Positions 41,990-53,438 of a stretch of 64,000 nucleotides of DNA are shown piece by piece. Numbering within the stretch: the stretch's first letter is position 1; each line of letters starts with the position of its first letter. The notes beneath the pieces were generated by a model, which was given only the letters and a program-made list of their open reading frames with translations, had not been told where the DNA came from and ran no database searches. Origin of the DNA: Anastrepha obliqua (Eukaryota > Arthropoda > Insecta > Diptera > Tephritidae); contig NC_072894.1 in NCBI RefSeq assembly GCF_027943255.1, forward strand, positions 54,563,601-54,627,600, written 5' to 3'. The translations under genes and the position numbers were made by a program.

Positions 41990-44900
41990 TTAGGGTGGTT
42001 CGAATTCCAACAAATTTTTCAAATCAAATTCTAATAGTGCGGAAAAGTTGCTATGGAGTAACACAAGTATCTTCTGTTCGCGCAACTCATTTAAAGTTTT
42101 GAAAATTTTGTCGAAAAATGCATATTTCCTAATTTTTTTAGAATTATGTTTTAAATGTCGTTTTCCAAAGTTTTACTTATTATTATGTTTAAATTTAATT
42201 ATTTATAAGGATTAGTTTGTATTTAAACAGTTTATTCATGCATTCTATAAGGCTTTTCACGCTTAGCTTTCCCCAGGATCAACGGCGAGGACGTGGTGAA
42301 AAATCTGATCCCACTTTTTTTTTTGTTTTTTTTTTATATTTTATAATTTTTTTTTGTTTTTTTTAATATTTTATGTTTTTTTGTTTTTATTTTATATTTT
42401 ATAATTTTTTTTTGTTTTTTTTTAATATTTTATGTTTTTTTGTTTTTTTAAATATTTTTTTTTTGTTTTTTAAATTTTTTGTTTGCTACTATCATTAAAA
42501 AAATTTATGATCGTGAAGATTTGTACAGTAAACTCTCTTTATGCGTTAATTACAAACTGGGATTTGTGATCAAATTTAGGCAAACTAGAACGAGAAAATA
42601 AAGTTGACCGTATGTGACCATCCCTATTTTGATAACCACATACCTTGTTCGACGCCTCAGTGACAAGCTTAACAGTTCGCTCTACCGCTTGAGTGTGGCA
42701 TGGAAAGCTTGACAAGTTCCATTGAGAGATAGATGGTTGGTTATCAATGGAAGATAACAGATCTGCATTTAAGACATTTCTTAGTACTGGAGGAGGTGAT
42801 AGTATTGTAGAAGACCAGTCGATCATTTCATAGTAATTAGTGGCATTAAAGTTCAGTTTTGGCAAAATGAATGAGCGCATCGAATTCTTCGCAGTAGAAG
42901 TGGTCTCTCTGGCTTTTAAAATCCTTTGTACCCCAATCTTACGTACATTCCGATTTTCATCTGTGACCATAGATAAAAGCAAATTTTCAGGATGCGCGAA
43001 ATAAGCATTGTGTTGTATCACAGGATCAACTACTCTCAGAAGATGTTCTGGTAAGTACCGAGAATTTTTAATCATAGTGAAGACATGTCAGGCACCATCT
43101 GCAATTGAATCGTTCAGTTTTATTTGAAACCACATAGGTAAATACACTTTCATTATAAATGTAACTATGTGAACTAAGTTTTCAGAAGGGTCTTCACTTG
43201 ATATGTATAATCTCAACGTTCTGTTTCCTAGAGTGAGCCAACGCGCGTGGGAGAGTTTTCCTGGATCTCGCAGAGACAGATCAGATGAACAATTACCTAC
43301 ATGAATAGCTTGCCCAATGTCGTAAAGATATTTTTGATCTTTACTCAAATTGTCTCTGCATGTGACTTGTACTAAATCACACTCAATTTTATTGAAATTA
43401 ACAACAGGCAAGTGTTCAACGCCCTGAAGTTGTTTTCCGATTGTACCTGAAAATGAATTCGGTCCACTTGTTTTTCCATCAAAATGTTGAAATACGTGTC
43501 GCAAAGGTAATTCATTTGCATGAAGCAAGCATATATTTCACTGAATTGGTCTGTTCAAGTATAATTCAATACGCCTAATAATACCACCTCTCCAGCCTGT
43601 ATTAGTTGCTGTGCCATCACAACCAACTAGGAGAAGTTCACTAAAATCAAATTCCATTTCATTTAAGTGAGATATCATACTTTCAGTGATACCTTTGCTT
43701 GTACCAGAAATAGGCGTTAAATGAGTTATATATTGAGAACCAGGTTCCATTATAATAGAGACATGTTCTTCCTTGCGTGTTTTGCGATAACGCTTGGAGC
43801 CTACTTCCTCCTGGTATAAGGTCTCATCTTTTCTCCCATCAAAATAAAGGGATGTAAGGGCTTCGGACATAGTTTTAGGTTCCTGTTGCAAGCCTTTTCT
43901 GATTTTAGATTTCTCCCTTCTGATTTTATTTTTATCTATAACAAAAGTCAAGTCTGTATCAGTAACGATTTGTAGGTCTTTCAGAACTGACGTCGCAATT
44001 GCAGCGGTTGCTCTTTCCGAAACACCAAATCGGTCACTAATTACTGCAGTTTCAGGAAGATTAATGCGCATTTGTGAGGTAGAAGGATTTTGAAGGTATG
44101 ATGTTGATGGGCTGAGAGCGAATGTTGGATCTTTGACATGTTCTTGTACTTCAGGCGAACGATTCTCAACGAACTCTTCAATGTTGTCATCCAAATCATC
44201 TGAAAAACTTTTGGCATTGTCAACAGAAGAAGTGTAAGTACTAGAGGATGTCATTTTATGTTTCGTTTTTTCATTTCTTTCAGCTCGACGAGTAAGTTTT
44301 GCAGTTTCAAGTACATCTATAGAACCAATCTTTCCGACTCTGGCAGTTCTTTGATCGAAAAGAAATTTACGTTCTATGACAGGAATTTTACGATCTTTTT
44401 CACATCCACAGTCAATAGAAATAGGGTTTGGACAAATACATAATGACAAATGTTTACCGCAGTTACAGTCATTTGACATTTGACATTTGCATGAAGAAAT
44501 GTCAAAAATTTTCTCTGCTTCGGTCTTGAATATTTCATGAGCTTTCTGAAACTTAGGATTTTCTCTATCTCTTTTGTAAGACTTTCTTTTTTTCCAATAT
44601 TTTGCATGATATGCAGTGATCATTTGTTCAACCCTGGTTTGAGAAACTGTAGGGATAGATGCTGTCATATAAAGCATCTTAATTTTCTGAGTTACCACAT
44701 TCGCTATTTCTGAAAAAGCAATTTTCTGTGAAGGTAATTCTGTTGATGATGACATTACGTATCTTTGTTCAAAACAACAAAGAATAACGTCAGCATAAGA
44801 GGGCAGATTTCTTAAAGAAAAATCCTTAGGAGCGCCAAATATTGGACAAACATGATCTTTCCGAGAAATATGAAACCGGGGTTTTTTTCTTTTTTCACTC

Positions 44901-45359
44901 ATTTTAAGCAAAAGTAAATATACTACAACTACTGAATAACAATTAAAGAAAGTGATATAGCTTGGTAATAATTCGTAAAAAGTGCCAGTAAAAGTCAATA
45001 TTATTTGACTTTTGAATATCGCGTACAAGAGTCACAGTCTCACTCTTTCACCTCCACTGGATCTTAAAAAATAATTGTCTCAAACAACATAAAGTTAATT
45101 ATTATGAAAAAACTAACAATCTGACAGCATAAGTAACAAAATATTAATAAAAAATAACAATTAAATCTTACTTTCAAAAAGTTCAGAAAATGCACTATTT
45201 TCGACAAAATTTTCAAAACTTTAAGTGAGTTGCGCGAACAGAAGATATTAACCGATTTCAATTTTTTTTTTTACCAAAATACTTGTGTTACTCCATAGCA
45301 ACTTTTCCGCACTATTAGAATTTGATTTGAAAAATTTGTTGGAATTCGAACCACCCTAA
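41990..45359 (-). mobile_element. Element B copy 2
   Basis: 3,370 bp with the same TTAGGGTGG ends and the same flanking TGTATA on both sides (41984-41989, 45360-45365). It is a segmental duplicate of copy 1, not a second insertion. It differs by a 3-bp insertion in the Cys-rich region and a few substitutions. Confidence 0.85.
42539..44902 (-). pseudogene. Element B transposase, copy 2, same two in-frame TGA
   Basis: 787 codons from the ATG at 44902, one more than copy 1 (SNDCNCGKH in place of SNVNCGKP, which adds a cysteine). The TGA codons at 43540-43538 and 43090-43088 match those of copy 1, so they predate the duplication. Candidate catalytic residues (YFDGRKD, VGCDGTATN, HANELPLRH) are unchanged. 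The second difference of note is Met for Lys in AKNSMRSFIL. Confidence 0.75.
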
Positions 45360-45402
45360 TGTATATGTAGTTATATAAAGTACAATTTATGCTGTACGAT
45401 AG

Positions 45403-45918
45403 TTAGTTTTTCAATCATTAGTTTATCGCAAGAAGTGGCATTTTTTTATTTTAAATTACTTTAGCTTTTTGTTACTGTTGCTTTGAACTTCGCATGTAGC
45501 GCACTACGCATTTATATAGCCTTGTAGACTCTTCATCGAATTCCTCGCCCAGCTTGAAGTTGACCGTAGTTGTTTTGAAGGTTGAGGTAGTGGTGAAAGA
45601 GTAATTATCACCATCCTTCTTCAGTTCAACGGTGGGGCTGACACTGTTACCCAATTCCTTCATGTATTCGTCGAAGTTTTCACTCTTTTCTAATTTGTAT
45701 TTCTTTCCTTCCCAGACAGCCATTTTTACTAATGATTTATTTAGCGTTTAGGATCGTCCGCAGGATCGCCATGAAAAGTACTTTTCTTCGGGGAAGAGCT
45801 TTAGAGAAGTCTTTACTATCCGGGAAGAGCTTTAGAGCAAACCTGCCGACTAAAGGTTCCTTTTAAATAAAAGTTTTTTTTTTATTTAGTTAGGGCAAAT
45901 GACTGCCTTCCAACTACC
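45403..45918 (-). repeat. Right arm of the 15-kb palindrome
   Basis: Inverse of 30879-31425 (FABP tail, FABP frame, block X, LTR end), ending with ctgccttccaactacc. Block X here is 45772-45893 and lacks about 30 bp. Beyond 45918 the sequence changes to a LOA-like LINE. Confidence 0.85.
45472..45723 (-). CDS. Truncated fatty-acid-binding protein chimera, - copy of unit 2
   Basis: 83 codons, identical in protein to the copy at 36707-36958. The leader and block X are longer here than in unit 1 and reach the short LTR remnant at 45893-45918, but the TATA box present at 30830 is absent. Whether any of the three open copies is transcribed cannot be seen. Confidence 0.8.
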   Translation of the reverse strand: MAVWEGKKYKLEKSENFDEYMKELGNSVSPTVELKKDGDNYSFTTTSTFKTTTVNFKLGEEFDEESTRLYKCVVRYMRSSKQQ

Positions 45919-46086
45919 AACGGCTAAACATGTCCGTCCCTCCAAACAAAACTATTATGAAAAGAAGGCGGCCAGCAGGGTCTTATTTAGACTAGGTAGA
46001 GGTAGCAACAGACCAGCTAACCGAAGACCAGGCTAAATCGCTAGAGTGGGCAAAGGGAGTAATATCCAACTTGGGAAAACCGGCGG

Positions 46087-46935
46087 GTGCTACTCCCAAA
46101 AGACAACGGTCTGCAGAGAATGGAAAGGGCCGCCAAAAGACAGAAGGCAGGTGGCCAAAAATATCCAACCTTTAGTGAGGTGGTAAAAGGCGGCGGTGAG
46201 ATACTGGCCGTCATCGACAAAAGAGAGGAGGAAGGAGTGATTCCTAAGGAAAAATGGAGGTGGATTGAGGAGGCTATCGCCGAAGTGTACCTCCAGATCC
46301 TAGAGGAACACCCCGGACCCCCTCCCCTTTGTCATGACGCAGGCTGGTATCAAGGTAGAGCTAAACTCATCGCCTGCGAAGACACTAGGTCAGCCACGCT
46401 CTACAGGTTGGCCGTAAACAAGATAGGAGAGGTTTGGCCGGGTGCCAAACTGGATGCGGTCAGCAAGGATGAAATTCCAAGCAGGCCTCGAGCTCGAGTT
46501 TGGATTCCGGCCAAGCCGGCAGAGCCAAACAAAATTGAAGAAATTTTGAAGTCCTGCAACAGAGACCTGCCAACACATAATTGGAAGGTAGGTAGAATAG
46601 AGGAGCCAGTAGAAGTTAGGCGACAGGTGATGCTCATCCTCAATGGAGAATCGCTCGGCCCACTGGCACAGAAAAACAATGTCGTGAGGTTCGGGTTCGT
46701 TGACGCAACCATTCGAATCTATCGCAGCGACGAGCCAGCTTTGAACTCAGATGAGGAGAGCGACAAAGCCAGCTTGCGGAGCGATACTGCAGAAGGGTTG
46801 GCCAACAGCCAATGCTCAACCGACTCGGAGAGGCTGACCGGTGGGGGCCGCTTTTTAACGAAGATGATCCCCTCGCTGACATTGAGGGTGGGGAGATCTC
46901 GGAGGAGGACGTCGAGGTCACGATGGTGGAGATGA
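46087..46935 (+). CDS. LOA-like LINE ORF1 (DUF4780-like nucleic-acid-binding protein)
   Basis: 282 codons. Basic N-terminus (MERAAKRQKAGGQKYPTF), then a long helical region and the conserved RARVWIPAKPAEPNKIEEIL, CNRDLPTHNWKVGRIEEP and LILNGESLGPL, which mark the ORF1 domain of LOA/R1-type LINEs (DUF4780). It binds the element RNA. The first 15 codons may be frameshifted leader. The last 25 codons (RSRRRTSRSRWWR) come from a frame change near 46850; the original acidic C-terminus is visible in another frame and overlaps the ORF2 start at 46951. Confidence 0.75.
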   Translation: MLLPKDNGLQRMERAAKRQKAGGQKYPTFSEVVKGGGEILAVIDKREEEGVIPKEKWRWIEEAIAEVYLQILEEHPGPPPLCHDAGWYQGRAKLIACEDTRSATLYRLAVNKIGEVWPGAKLDAVSKDEIPSRPRARVWIPAKPAEPNKIEEILKSCNRDLPTHNWKVGRIEEPVEVRRQVMLILNGESLGPLAQKNNVVRFGFVDATIRIYRSDEPALNSDEESDKASLRSDTAEGLANSQCSTDSERLTGGGRFLTKMIPSLTLRVGRSRRRTSRSRWWR

Positions 46936-46950
46936 AACGGACAGATTCTC

Positions 46951-47804
46951 ATGAAGCTGATCCAAATTAATCTCCACCACTCCAAACTTGCGTCATTCAA
47001 GAGCCGTGGATATACGGCAATAAAATCTGCGGCCTCGGAGTGAAGGGATTTAAACTGATTGCCGTACAACACAGAGGTAAGATTCGTAGCTGCATCCTCG
47101 CTAAAAATAATATAAATATCTTCTTGCTCCCACAGCTTAGTAGTGGCGACATGGTGGCGGCAAGCATCGAGCTCGGGAAAACCGGTTTTTGGCTAGCCTC
47201 CGCCTATATGGCCTATGACAGAGATGCTCCGCCGGACGAAGTCCGTACTCTGGTGCAAGAGGCAGCCCGGAAGAACAAACATTTGGTTGTCTCCTGCGAC
47301 GCAAATGCTCACAACATCCTGTGGGGGAGCAGCGACACTAACTCTAGAGGTGAGTCACTACTGGACTTTATCTTAGAAAATAAAATTAGTGTTTTGAATT
47401 TAGGCTCAGAGCCGACTTTTGTTACTATGAACAGAGAGGAAGTTTTGGACATCACCCTGGCTTCCGACATGTTCGCTAATCACATTAAAAGATGGCGAGT
47501 TTCAAACGAAAACTCGTTCTCAGACCATCGGTATATTGAATTCGAAATCGACACTAGGTCTCCTCAAGTTAGTCAGTTCAGGAATATACGGAAAACTGAC
47601 TGGGGAGTTTACAATAAAAAATTAAGAGCTCTACTGCCAAAGAAAGCCCCCAAAAACCCCACTACTTGTGGGGAGTTGGATAAACTGGTTAATCAGGTAA
47701 CTAAAGCAATGAATAGCTCGTTAGCAGCCAGCTGTCCGGTTGTCCGACCCAGAGGGAAGTCTAAACCACCTTGGTGGTCCAAGCAGCTAACCTCACTTCG
47801 CTAA
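46951..47804 (+). pseudogene. LOA-like LINE ORF2, endonuclease
   Basis: An ATG at 46951 reads MKLIQINLHHSK, the ORF2 start with the metal-binding Asn. After a short deletion and frame change the chain resumes at 46998 with IQEPWIYG (catalytic Glu) and stays open to 47804. Further boxes: SSGDMVAASIEL, ASAYMAYD, VVSCDANAHNILWG (Asp and Asn) and NSFSDHRYIEFE (catalytic Asp-His). It nicks the target for reverse transcription. The frame ends at a 14-bp tandem duplication, ctaacctcacttcg (47787-47813), which shifts the phase. Confidence 0.78.
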
Positions 47805-47813
47805 CCTCACTTC

Positions 47814-48687
47814 CCATAGAAAACTATTTAATCTGGCCAAGGCTTCGAGAAGGTCAGAGGACTGGCAAGCCTATAAGGCTGAATTGATAAACTACAAAAA
47901 AGCAGTTAGAACTGCGCAGCGTGAATCATGGCAAAATTATTGCAAAGAAATTGAAGAGACTTCAGAAGCGGCCAGATTAAGAAAAATTCTCTCAAAGACG
48001 CCATGCAACTTAGGCTACCTACAAGGTCAAGGGAATACATGGACCACGTCAAGTGAGGAATCGTTAGGTCTTCTCCTAGACACACACTTTCCAGGAAACA
48101 CGCCGGTGGAACAAAACCATTCCGCCAATAATGAAAGGCAATCCGACCTAGGAAATCTCTTAGTTACACACTCAAAAATCGAATGGGCTATTAATACTTT
48201 TGGTCCTTATAAATCGCCAGGAATGGGCGGTATCTACCCCGCTGAACTGCAGCAATCACGGGGCATTGTACTACCGTTTATCAAAATTGTCATTAGAAGT
48301 TGTCTTAACATGGGCTACATACCGCTAGGATGGAGGGAGGCAAAAGTCTCCTTCATACCCAAGTAAGGTAGGTCCTCACACACTAACCCTAAAGACTTCA
48401 GACCCATTAGTCTAACGTCTTTTCTTCTCAAGATCCTGGAGAGAATAATAGATGAATACATACGGGGTGTCGTGCCTTTAAATAGGCGCAGCATGCCTAT
48501 ACTAAAGGGAAGTCCACAGAAACCGCCTTACACTCACTCGTCGGGTTGGTGGAAAAAAGCTTATCAGACAAAGAGTTTGCATTGGTTGCTTTCGTAGACA
48601 TAGAAGGCGCCTTCAACAATATAAATGCAAACGCTATAGTAGACTCATTAGAAGATTTTGGAGTTGAACCACATGTCGTAGCCCTGA
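47814..48687 (+). pseudogene. LOA-like LINE ORF2, reverse transcriptase, cut by Helitron copy 3
   Basis: Continuation of ORF2. The linker NYKKAVRTAQRESWQNYCKE is followed by KSPGMGGIYPAELQ, where the usual Asp of PGxDGI is Gly, then WREAKVSFIPK before a TAA at about 48364. In the next frame it reads KDFRPISLTSFLLKILERII. At 48546-48687 FVDIEGAFNNIN holds the first catalytic Asp. The frame is cut at GVEPHVVALI by the Helitron. The YADD half of RT is not found after the Helitron. Confidence 0.75.
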
Positions 48688-50046
48688 TCTATACTAATAT
48701 TATAAAGAGGAAAACTTTGTTTGTTTGTTTGTTTGTTTGTTTGTAACGAATAGGCTTAAAAACTACTGGACCGATTTTAAAAATTCTTTCACCATTCGAA
48801 AACTACATTATCCACGAGTAACATGGATTACATTTTATTTTGGAAAAAATAGGGTTCCATAAGATATTTGGATTTTTCGGACACAAACTGAAAAAAATCT
48901 TATATATAAAATAAAGTCAACTTTTTGTGTGTGTTCGCTAACCGGCCGTGTCTGCACCGAATTAAACCAAACTTACACACATTGTTAAGAAGGTATTGAA
49001 GATGGTTTCCGTATAGTTTGGATACCTATTGGTGGATAGGGCTCGAGATATAGGTCAAAACGTGGACCCGGGTAACCTTCGGATGTGTATGTACAATATG
49101 GGTATCAAATTGAAGCTGTTGGTGAATGCTTTAGTTCAGAGTATTTCCATCCGCTCCGTGACTAGGGTCTCAAGATAGAGACCAAAACGTGGACCCTAGA
49201 ATGTGTTTGTACAATATGGGTATCAAATGAAAGCTGTTGATAAGTGCTTTAATACGGGGTAATTTTCATACCTATTGATGTCTAGGGTCTCGAAATATAT
49301 GCCAAAACGTGGACCCGCCGTGTCTTTGCACCGAATTAAACCAAACTTATGCACATTGTTAAGTAAGTATTGAAAATGGGTTTCGTAAAATTTGGTTGTA
49401 ATTCGGAGCAGTGGCAACGGGTACAGCGTTCTTTTGAGCCAGCCATAATGTCGCTTACTTTTTTAACGCTTGGGGCGGAACTGAACTGTCAAATTGACAG
49501 TGTGAGTTACAATGTGTCAATATTTCTTTCAGATTTGGATGCCATAAGGAAAAAACGTAAGTGCAACATGTAAAAATTGTTTGTGAATTTTTTTGGAGTG
49601 GATTTTGGAACAGTGAATAATTTCTTACGAAATTTGAGAATTTAATGTGAAATTCAAATGTTCAAATGAAATTATGTGTTCGTGGAAAACACAATTTTTT
49701 TCGTTTTTTTTTTTTTGAAAAATATAAATGGATAATGGTTAAAAAAGCTCCAATGCTTAATAAAACATATAAATTGAAACGAAAAATTCATGGATGATCA
49801 GGAAAAAAGACGATTGTTTATTCATATGCGTTGATTTGAAATTTAAAAACAATCTTCTTTTTTCCTGATTTTCAATTTATATTTTATATTTACTCAAAAA
49901 CAAATAGAAAAACAAAAAATATTGTTTATGCCAAAGCGCTTGAATAAAGAATAAAGAAATAAATAATATGAAAACCATATATTTTCTGTTCTAAACCATA
50001 TCTATTCTATTTTAGTGTGCCCAGCGAAGGGGGCCGGGTTTGCTAG
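48688..50046 (+). mobile_element. Helitron copy 3 (non-autonomous), + orientation
   Basis: It starts TCTATACTAATATTATAAAG after a host A and ends GGGGGCCGGGTTTGCTAG before a host T, with no target duplication. Close to the 5' end is a short GTTT run. Three 128-bp units lie in the middle. A frame of 67 codons at 49370-49573, also present in copies 1 and 2, has no known domain and is probably chance. It interrupts the LOA-like RT. Confidence 0.85.
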
Positions 50047-51480
50047 TAATTCATAATTTTCGGTACAATGCTGTGCCTCTGAATGCGCGCCTCTGAATGC
50101 GCGCGGATCCTTTCTAGCATTTTTAGCGAATCATGTGCGAGCAACCGCATATGTATATATACCGTATTTTCCTGAGGGGTGAGCAGTAGGCGGCCACAGT
50201 GAATGGTTGTTGTTTTTTATACATATGTCCTGTGTCAAGTGTGCGCAGAAGCTTGTTTTCTGCGTTTGTAAGAATGGTGGTAGTTTGTATGCATATTTAT
50301 ATACATATGTGTGTGTGCGCGTTTGAGTTTTCAACAGATTTTAGAATGATATTTTCTCATCAATATAAATAGCTTAGATTTGATTAAAGAGATTAAATAT
50401 ATGTAAATATGCATGTTTATATGCACATATTTCCTTTCTGATTGATTTATATAAAAAGCAGTTCATATCCAGTATGAACTATTCTATAACGAAAAGAAAT
50501 TTCTAAATAGCAAATATAAAAAAACCTGAAACACTATTTTAATGCAATTCTAATTACAATAAACACAAAAGATTTACCCAACTTCATTGTAAAAAAGACA
50601 TCGCGCAAGGAAAACAATATGACTCTTTAGGACATTCTCTGATATTACATACCTATGCAGTCATATATTCACATGAGCATGTATGTGTGTCTGTGCCATG
50701 GCTTAGACCATCAACAAACTTGTTGCTTCTCAGCTGATTTTCGTACTAAAAGTCAACGCCGCTAAAATGCAATAACTCATCCAACCTCACACTCTTAATG
50801 GCGCCAGGTGTTTTTAGTACAAATCGTCTCTGTAGCACACATACATATATGGTGGCCGAGGAGGTGATACGGCGTGTATTGTCCGACAACGACAGCCGAA
50901 AAGGTGTGTCAGACAAAACCACTGTTGCCAGAGTCAGTCTGATACGGGGTTTCATTAAGAACGAACGTTTCCGGTCTTCGAGTTGAAAGAAATCGACTTA
51001 AAACTGGTTCAATATATAAACATATCACGTATATGTAAACTGAAATACTATATTAAAACTCACATCAAATACAAACACTTAAAAGTGCAAAAACAAAAAT
51101 ATTTATTTAAATTTGTGAAATAAGTTTGCTTTCGTTAATTTCGAAGGTGAGTATTACTGAATATTATACTATAATTTACTGAAAAAGTGAAAAAGTGAGC
51201 TGTGATGACCAAATATTTATTTAATAAATAACTACTACCATATAATTTACCAGCCAATAAAATTCTAAAAATTATCTGGAGTGAGTTTTTAAATACCTTT
51301 TGCAGTAATATAATATTGGTATGCTTAACTTTAAACCCCAATTTAATTTCTGTTATTTCTCAATCTGTGCCCCAACTAACATAAAATAGAATCATGTGGA
51401 TTATATGCTTTCGCAATCCTATTCGATGCTAGCTTTTATCCGCTGAAACTGCCAGCCGTTCACGAATACACTTAAATGTA
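50047..51480. other. Unassigned AT-rich region after Helitron copy 3
   Basis: It does not continue the LOA-like RT. It contains catatg/tatgtata simple sequence near 50140-50320 and a more GC-balanced segment at 50700-51000 with no clear frame. A possible core promoter and splice donor lie at 51013-51152. Confidence 0.4.
51013..51152 (+). promoter_or_regulatory. Possible TATA box with downstream 5' splice site
   Basis: TATATAAA at 51013-51020 is followed 126 bp later by GAAG/GTGAGT (intron would begin at 51147), a strong donor match. The sequence between has no ATG-led frame of note and could be a non-coding first exon of a host gene or a TE leader. No acceptor or downstream exon is identified. 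Confidence 0.25.
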
Positions 51481-51559
51481 GATATCTGTGTTGTGCTTTG
51501 GTGAGGCCAAGTGTTTTTCTGGCGACCTTACACTAAACAAAATAGCTTTGGGCGAGAAT

Positions 51560-52790
51560 TCTTCCAAAACTTGCTCTCCACTTACTGAATTTTTCTCTAC
51601 CACCGGCTCACGTAGAATATGCCCCAGTACTGCCATGAATGTCATTTTGCGCTTACATTCCACTGATTTTTACGTTATTTCCATCCCAGCTCAAAGCGAA
51701 ATCAGGTTAAAGGACGTTGGTCTCAGGCGGCAATCTCTCAAAAGGCATGGTACCATTTTTGGCCGGTTAACTCCGAATTTCTCTAAACTTTGGACATACT
51801 CTATCTATCTGCAAACTGGAGCTTGAAGGTCGTGTCAGGGCAATCTTTCCAAGTAGGCAGGAATTGGCGGAAAACCTGTACCGAAGCTAATACATCTGCC
51901 TTCACTAACGGCTCCAAGATGGAATCGGGAGTCAAAGCAGGGGTTTTCTCTGAATTAGCTAATTTATTTATTTAGAATTACCGAATACTGCTAGTGTTTT
52001 TCAAGCAGAAGTCTATACGATCCTGCAGGTACGCAAAATGCTTAGGGAACGCGTGAGCGAGGGAGATATTAACACTTTCTCCGATAGTCAAGGCGGGACG
52101 CTATGATGAAGATCCAAACTAGTCAACTCCTCTAAGGAGGAGATCAAATCTCTTGGGAGTGCAGGTAACATTTCTCTGATTTGGCTTCCAGGGCATAGGA
52201 ACATCGAGGGAAATGAAAGTGTTGATGAGCTTGCTAAGAAGGGGACTGAATTGATCTCAGAGCTTTCCCACTCGGTCGTCGGCACCTCCGTGACTGTTGT
52301 TAAAGGGGAATGGCACAACTTATTTTTCAGGAAATTGTAGAAAAGATGGTGTTTGCGGGTCATTGGATGATTGGCACACACACAGAAAAGCTGGGTTCAC
52401 TATTTAACTCCTATTGCGGAAGCTGTGGGGACCTTTCGGAGGAAAAGCTAGGTTCACTATTTAACCCCCATTTCAGAGACCTGTGGAGACCTTTCAGAGA
52501 AATATACTGTTGAGCACTTTCTCTGTAGATGTCCAGGTTTGGCAGATGATTATGGTCACTGGGTCCTCCTTTCTTCGACAGCCTGGTACAGTGCGCCAAT
52601 CTAAAACCCAGCAATCTTCTCCGTCACATCAACAGCTCTGGTGGGCTATAAATATCTGCCTATTGGAGATCTCATAATGATATCAAAACAGCGCCTTAGT
52701 GCTACTTGGGGATTCATTTCACTTGGGGATGCCATTCAACAATTTCACCTACCTACTTTCTTACTATTCTCGTTACTATCTAATTAGCTT
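51560..52790 (+). pseudogene. LOA-like LINE, RNase H domain and ORF2 C-terminus
   Basis: Decayed frames on the + strand give, in order: ICPSTAMNVILRL and AQSEIRL (pre-RNase H), FTNGSKMESGVKAGVF near 51900 where the usual TDGSK Asp is Asn, VFQAEVYTI (Glu), FSDSQGG near 52085 (Asp), SLIWLPGHRNIEGNE and VDELAKKG near 52190-52240 (His/Asp). The C-terminal zinc segment HFLCRCPGL follows near 52515. A segment of about 60 bp around 52385-52500 is duplicated (ggttcactatttaac). It may be the same LINE as at 46-48.7 kb, with the RT half lost. Confidence 0.7.
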
Positions 52791-53009
52791 TCCTACACTT
52801 GAGGATAGAATGAAATAATAATATGAAATCCAAATATCCTGTTAGATGATAACCATATTGTATAGCGCTCTTTAATTTTTGAACTATTTGAAAGTGAACT
52901 CAAATTAAGTGTCTGAAAAAGGGTGGAAACTCTCAAAGAAGTTTTGGAATGATTTTTTTTTAAATAGGTTTTGTTTGATACCGATATTGTAGTATAAACA
53001 AGGCTTTTT

Positions 53010-53157
53010 ATCAAGAGCTTTTTCATGAGAGGAATACACTCGGAGGTTTCCCATTGTCTGCCGAGAGGCGTCCGGTATTAGAAACTACTTTTTCTTCAGA
53101 GATTCGAATCTACGTTCTCTCTGAATTCTGAATGGTACCAACCCTACGGCAGCCGCT
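53010..53157 (-). mobile_element. tRNA-derived SINE, copy 3, partial
   Basis: Shares with the copies at 19 and 20 kb the B box (GATTCGAATCT region near 53101, inverted), cctctcggcagacaatggg and cctccgagtgtattcctc. The A box side is damaged (aatggtaccaaccctacggc). Confidence 0.6.
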
Positions 53158-53438
53158 TTGTATAAGTGAAGGAATTTTCAGAGAGGGTTCAGCGGTTCCA
53201 GAAGTTACCCGAAAAATACAAACGAACACTCCTCTTTATATAATAATTATAGATCACTAAATCAGTATAATGTATAAAGGAGAATCTTTCAATATTATTC
53301 TATTTCACCTTAGATAGAGTGAAGTACGAACGGTTATAACGGTAAAATCTACTTAGTTTAATGTTTTTGCTTTGCAAATTCTATATTGAAAGTTTGTTTT
53401 TATACATTTTTAAATTGACTAAGCTCTTGTTTTTCTCA

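Noticed and set aside
49370..49573. Conserved 67-codon frame in the Helitron copies as a gene
   Set aside because: It has no domain, and its conservation is explained by the recent common origin of the copies.
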